A stretch of DNA of 64,000 bases from SXVE01 sp036388895. Lineage in GTDB: Bacteria > Acidobacteriota > Blastocatellia > Pyrinomonadales > Pyrinomonadaceae. Where the stretch lies: positions 1 through 64,000 of the forward strand of contig DASVQY010000063.1 in assembly GCA_036388895.1 (NCBI GenBank). Reading direction: 5' to 3'. The notes beneath the pieces are model-generated. The model did not search any database and had not been told where the DNA came from. It worked only from the letters and a program-made list of their open reading frames with translations. Each line of letters begins with the position of its first letter. Position 1 is the first letter of the stretch. Made by a program: the position numbers and the translations under genes. Positions 61,331 through 64,000 of the stretch are shown here, one piece after another.

Positions 61331-62644
61331 TTATTCGCTAAACCAATTTTCCATCACCGAATCGCGGACTATTATAGTTTGATTGCGTTCGGGTCCGGTG
61401 GAGATCAAACCGATTTCCACGCCGATTGAATCGGAAAGAAATTCGACGTAGCGTCTCGCTTTTTCGGGCAAATCTTCGATTTTTGTTATGCCGAGAGTTT
61501 CGGCTTTCCAGCCTTCGAGCGTTTCGTATATCGGTTTTATCTGACGCAAATCCTGAGAAACAGCCGGAAAAATGTCTGTTCGCTCGCCATTGATTTCGTA
61601 GCCGACGCAAACTTTTATTTCGTCCAAAGCGTCTAGAACGTCGAGTTTTGTCAGCGCGACCGAATTGAAACCGTTAAGTTCCGCCGCATATCTCGTCGCA
61701 ACCGAATCGAACCAGCCGCAGCGGCGCGGACGTTTTGTCACAGAGCCGTATTCGTTGCCGCGTTTTCTGATTAAATCCGCCGTCGCTTCTTCATCATCAA
61801 GCATTTCCGTCGGAAAAGGACCTTCGCCGACTCGCGTCGCATAAGTTCTGACAATTCCCAAAACTCCGGTGATGTGATGCGGAGGAATCCCCGCGCCGAC
61901 GGAAGCGCCGCCCGCCGTCGGGTTGGAAGAAGTAACATACGGGTAAGTTCCGTGATCAACATCGAGCAGAGTCGCCTGTGCTCCTTCGAGAAGAATTTTT
62001 TTGTTTTGTTTTCTGGCTTCCGAGAGAAAATGGGATGTTTCGCAGACGAACGGCTTTAGTCTTTCGACCAGCGCCGCCGTTTCATCGTAAATTTGATCGG
62101 CGTAAAGCGGCGGTTGCCCGTAGGTTACGATGATTCGATTGGCTTCTTCGAGGTTTCGTTCGATACGCATTCGCAAGACTTCCGGCGAAAGTGCGTCGGA
62201 AACCCGAATTCCGCGCCGTCCGGCTTTATCTTCGTAAGCCGGACCGATGCCGCGCAGCGTCGTGCCGATTTTTTCGTTGCCGAGACGCTCTTCCGAAGTG
62301 TGATCGAGAGCGCGATGATAAGGCATAATCAAATGCGCGCGGCTCGAAACTTTCAAACGTTCGGGAGTAATCGAAATTCCCTGCGACTGCATCTGGTCAA
62401 CTTCTTCAAAAAACGCTTTCGGGTCAATCACCATTCCGTTGCCGAGAACGCATGTGCTATCTTCGTGAATGATTCCTGAAGGTAAAAGCCTCAAAACAAA
62501 GGCTTTTTCGCCGACGTAAACCGAATGACCGGCATTGTGACCGCCTTGATAGCGCGCTACGATATCGAAACGATCAGCCAGCAAATCAACAACTTTTCCC
62601 TTTCCTTCGTCGCCCCATTGCGCGCCGATTATTACAATTATCAT
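61331..62644 (-). CDS. purA: adenylosuccinate synthetase
   Basis: 437 residues, normal length. It begins MIIVIIGAQWGDEGKGKVVD, the GTP-binding glycine loop of the family with the catalytic Asp; GHNAGHSVYVG follows, then IGTTLRGIGPAYEDKAGR and TSSNPTAGGASVGAGIPP. GTP-site NKxD equivalent is ALTKLDVLD. It joins IMP and aspartate using GTP in AMP synthesis, in the cytosol. Start context overlaps the short tandem repeats at 62641. Confidence 0.97.
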   Translation of the reverse strand: MIIVIIGAQWGDEGKGKVVDLLADRFDIVARYQGGHNAGHSVYVGEKAFVLRLLPSGIIHEDSTCVLGNGMVIDPKAFFEEVDQMQSQGISITPERLKVSSRAHLIMPYHRALDHTSEERLGNEKIGTTLRGIGPAYEDKAGRRGIRVSDALSPEVLRMRIERNLEEANRIIVTYGQPPLYADQIYDETAALVERLKPFVCETSHFLSEARKQNKKILLEGAQATLLDVDHGTYPYVTSSNPTAGGASVGAGIPPHHITGVLGIVRTYATRVGEGPFPTEMLDDEEATADLIRKRGNEYGSVTKRPRRCGWFDSVATRYAAELNGFNSVALTKLDVLDALDEIKVCVGYEINGERTDIFPAVSQDLRQIKPIYETLEGWKAETLGITKIEDLPEKARRYVEFLSDSIGVEIGLISTGPERNQTIIVRDSVMENWFSE

Positions 62645-62720
62645 TTAACAGTTTGCATTTATCATTTAACAGTTTGCATTTATCATTTTCGGTTTAAGTG
62701 AAAATGATAAACGTTTAATG
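62641..62720. repeat. short tandem repeats and hairpin upstream of purA
   Basis: A 21-bp unit (TCATTTAACAGTTTGCATTT plus A) is present twice in tandem at 62641-62661 and 62662-62682. A hairpin with ATCATTTTC and GAAAATGAT arms and a run of TTAAATG units follow. The first copy overlaps the purA start codon. Confidence 0.6.
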
Positions 62721-63272
62721 TTAAATGTTAAATGTTCTCCAATCTTCTTTTAACATTGCGTAAACCGCCCAATCATGGAATTCGCCATTTAACCATTCCA
62801 CTTGTCGGTGTATACCTTCAAGCGTGAAATTGAGTCTTTCGGGAATTGCGCGGCTTTTTACGTTTTCGACATTACAGTTAATCTGCACGCGGTTTAATTT
62901 CAGTTCGTCGAAAGCGTAATTAATCAAAACGCCCGTGCAGCGGGTCGCGATGCCCTTTCCCTGCGCGTTTTTCGCTAACCAGTATCCTAATTGAACCGAT
63001 TTATTAGACGCATTGAAATGGTGCAAACCAATAGTCCCGACAATTCTCTCCTCGAATACGATGCAAGCCGCAAACGTACCATTTTCAGAGTATTCGACTA
63101 AATTTGTCTTTATAAAATCTTGTGCCGATTCGACTGAATAATCATCTGTCACCCAGGGCATCCACATTTTTAACTGCTCAAGATTTTCTCGCACTGCCGT
63201 ATAAATACTTTCAGCACTTTTCAGTGATGGCAAAACCAATTTTAATTTTTCATCAATTTCATAAGAAAACAT
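62721..63272 (-). CDS. RimJ/RimL-type GNAT acetyltransferase
   Basis: 183 residues. The fold is marked by IVGTIGLHHFNASNKSVQLGYWLAKNAQGKGIATRCTGVLINYAF, containing the acetyl-CoA loop QGKGIA, and the C-terminal pair 'NRVQINCNVENVKSRAIPERLNFTLEG'. This is the subgroup including ribosomal-protein and small-molecule N-acetyltransferases (RimJ/RimL). The acceptor is unknown. Upstream on the strand is glgA, with a 93-bp gap. Confidence 0.88.
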   Translation of the reverse strand: MFSYEIDEKLKLVLPSLKSAESIYTAVRENLEQLKMWMPWVTDDYSVESAQDFIKTNLVEYSENGTFAACIVFEERIVGTIGLHHFNASNKSVQLGYWLAKNAQGKGIATRCTGVLINYAFDELKLNRVQINCNVENVKSRAIPERLNFTLEGIHRQVEWLNGEFHDWAVYAMLKEDWRTFNI

Positions 63273-63365
63273 TTTTAGTCGAAGCGAAGGCGACGGAAAA
63301 TTATTTCAATTTTTTGTCTGATTTTTCTTTTACCTTTTTACCTTTTACTCACTTTTATCTGCTTT

Positions 63366-64000
63366 TTATTGTTTCGTCATTTGATAAAGCTGAACGTATT
63401 TTCGCGCGGCGTTTTCCCACGAATTGTCCGCAGTCATTCCGTTAAGCTGCAATTTCCGCCAAACGCTCGGCTCGTAATATGCGAAAAGGGCTTCGTAAAT
63501 TTTTTCTAAAAACTTATCGGCTCGAAATTCTTTGAATTTGAAACCGTTGCCGCTGTTATTCACCCGGTCGAAGTTTTCAACCGTATCGTCCAAGCCGCCG
63601 ACCGCTCGAACAATCGGAATCGTTCCGTAACGCAAACTGTACATTTGATTCAGACCGCACGGCTCGAACCGCGACGGCATCATAAACATATCCGCTCCGG
63701 CTTCGATCAAATGCGCCAAATCTTCATTATAACCGCGAAAAACTCCGACCTGACGCGGCGCATAATCGCGCAGTCTTTGCCAGAAATCTTCGTATTCCTT
63801 TGCGCCCGAACCGAGTGAAACTATATATGCTCCGGTCGCTAGAATTTCTCCGGCAACCTGCATCATCAAATCAATTCCTTTCTGCGACGTTAAACGAGTA
63901 ATCGAAGCAAATATCGGTTTTTCAAGATTAACCGGCAAAACGAACTGTTCGAGCAGAGCGCGTTTACAATCATTTTTTCCGTTCATCTGCCGCCAGTCGA
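63366..64000 (-). CDS. glgA: glycogen synthase, C-terminal part only
   Basis: The frame is open to the window edge (DWRQ precedes the internal Met at 63986), so the gene starts beyond base 64000. Seen here are about 211 residues of the GT5 C-terminal Rossmann domain: KRALLEQFVLPVN, FASITRLTSQKGIDLMMQ, and the catalytic-site stretch MMPSRFEPCGLNQMYSLRYGTIPIVRAVGGLDDTV. The E and the following residues of 'PSRFEPCG' contact ADP/UDP-glucose. The protein extends alpha-1,4-glucan from nucleotide glucose. The C-terminus looks complete and ends 93 bp before the acetyltransferase gene. Confidence 0.9.
   Translation of the reverse strand, partial: DWRQMNGKNDCKRALLEQFVLPVNLEKPIFASITRLTSQKGIDLMMQVAGEILATGAYIVSLGSGAKEYEDFWQRLRDYAPRQVGVFRGYNEDLAHLIEAGADMFMMPSRFEPCGLNQMYSLRYGTIPIVRAVGGLDDTVENFDRVNNSGNGFKFKEFRADKFLEKIYEALFAYYEPSVWRKLQLNGMTADNSWENAARKYVQLYQMTKQ

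Overview
The window looks like a chromosome segment of a moderately AT-rich, Gram-negative-type bacterium. Protein style points to Acidobacteriota, probably Blastocatellia/Pyrinomonadaceae. The clues are secreted proteins with CSLREA-like, cohesin-like and 'FRPSxGEW' VCBS repeats, BTAD-propeller regulators, an M1 peptidase with HEAT repeats, and many orphan VOC and DoxX genes. This is inference from protein character, not from a marker gene.

Layout. (1) 1-38.4 kb is ordinary chromosome: a metallophosphoesterase (cut by the window edge), saccharopine-dehydrogenase-like reductase, methyltransferase, a DoxX/VOC/VOC group divergent from a GlxA-type AraC regulator, a cupin-metH-propeller operon, M1 aminopeptidase, aconitase, an Nramp-like transporter, MscS-cNMP channel, DUF421 protein, an SLC13 permease facing a universal stress protein, NhaA, two secreted serine hydrolases around a secreted metalloprotease, an MpaB-family oxygenase and a DoxX protein. 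Several genes here are decaying: a Uma2 gene with two in-frame stops, a frameshifted nucleotidyltransferase, and an SLC13/UspA pair that has lost both 3' ends at one junction.

(2) About 38.49-61.12 kb is an integrated mobile element of roughly 22.6 kb. Its ends are a 47-bp direct repeat: an orphan 3' half of tRNA-Lys at 38487-38533 and the same sequence inside the intact tRNA-Lys(UUU) at 61078-61124. Near each end lies a second, same-orientation repeat pair built on AAAGCGTCAT, probably integrase arm sites. The left 5.5 kb is a satellite-like module: tyrosine integrase, unknown gene, terminator/attenuator, excisionase-like HTH, P4-type primase-helicase, an iteron cluster that may be the origin, and a terminase-small-subunit-like HTH. 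The rest is cargo: two large secreted repeat proteins, a BTAD/SARP-like regulator with a TolB-like propeller, a truncated amino-acid permease, DoxX, a small secreted protein, a Crp-family regulator, a sigma-70-like protein and a DUF932 protein with a frameshifted partner.

(3) 61.3-64 kb returns to chromosome: purA, a RimJ-type acetyltransferase and the C-terminal part of glycogen synthase.

The strongest leads are the tRNA-Lys element and its probable iteron origin, and the idea that the BTAD regulator controls the neighbouring 1130-residue secreted protein through four CCTTCCC direct repeats spaced 11-12 bp, the spacing typical of SARP sites.
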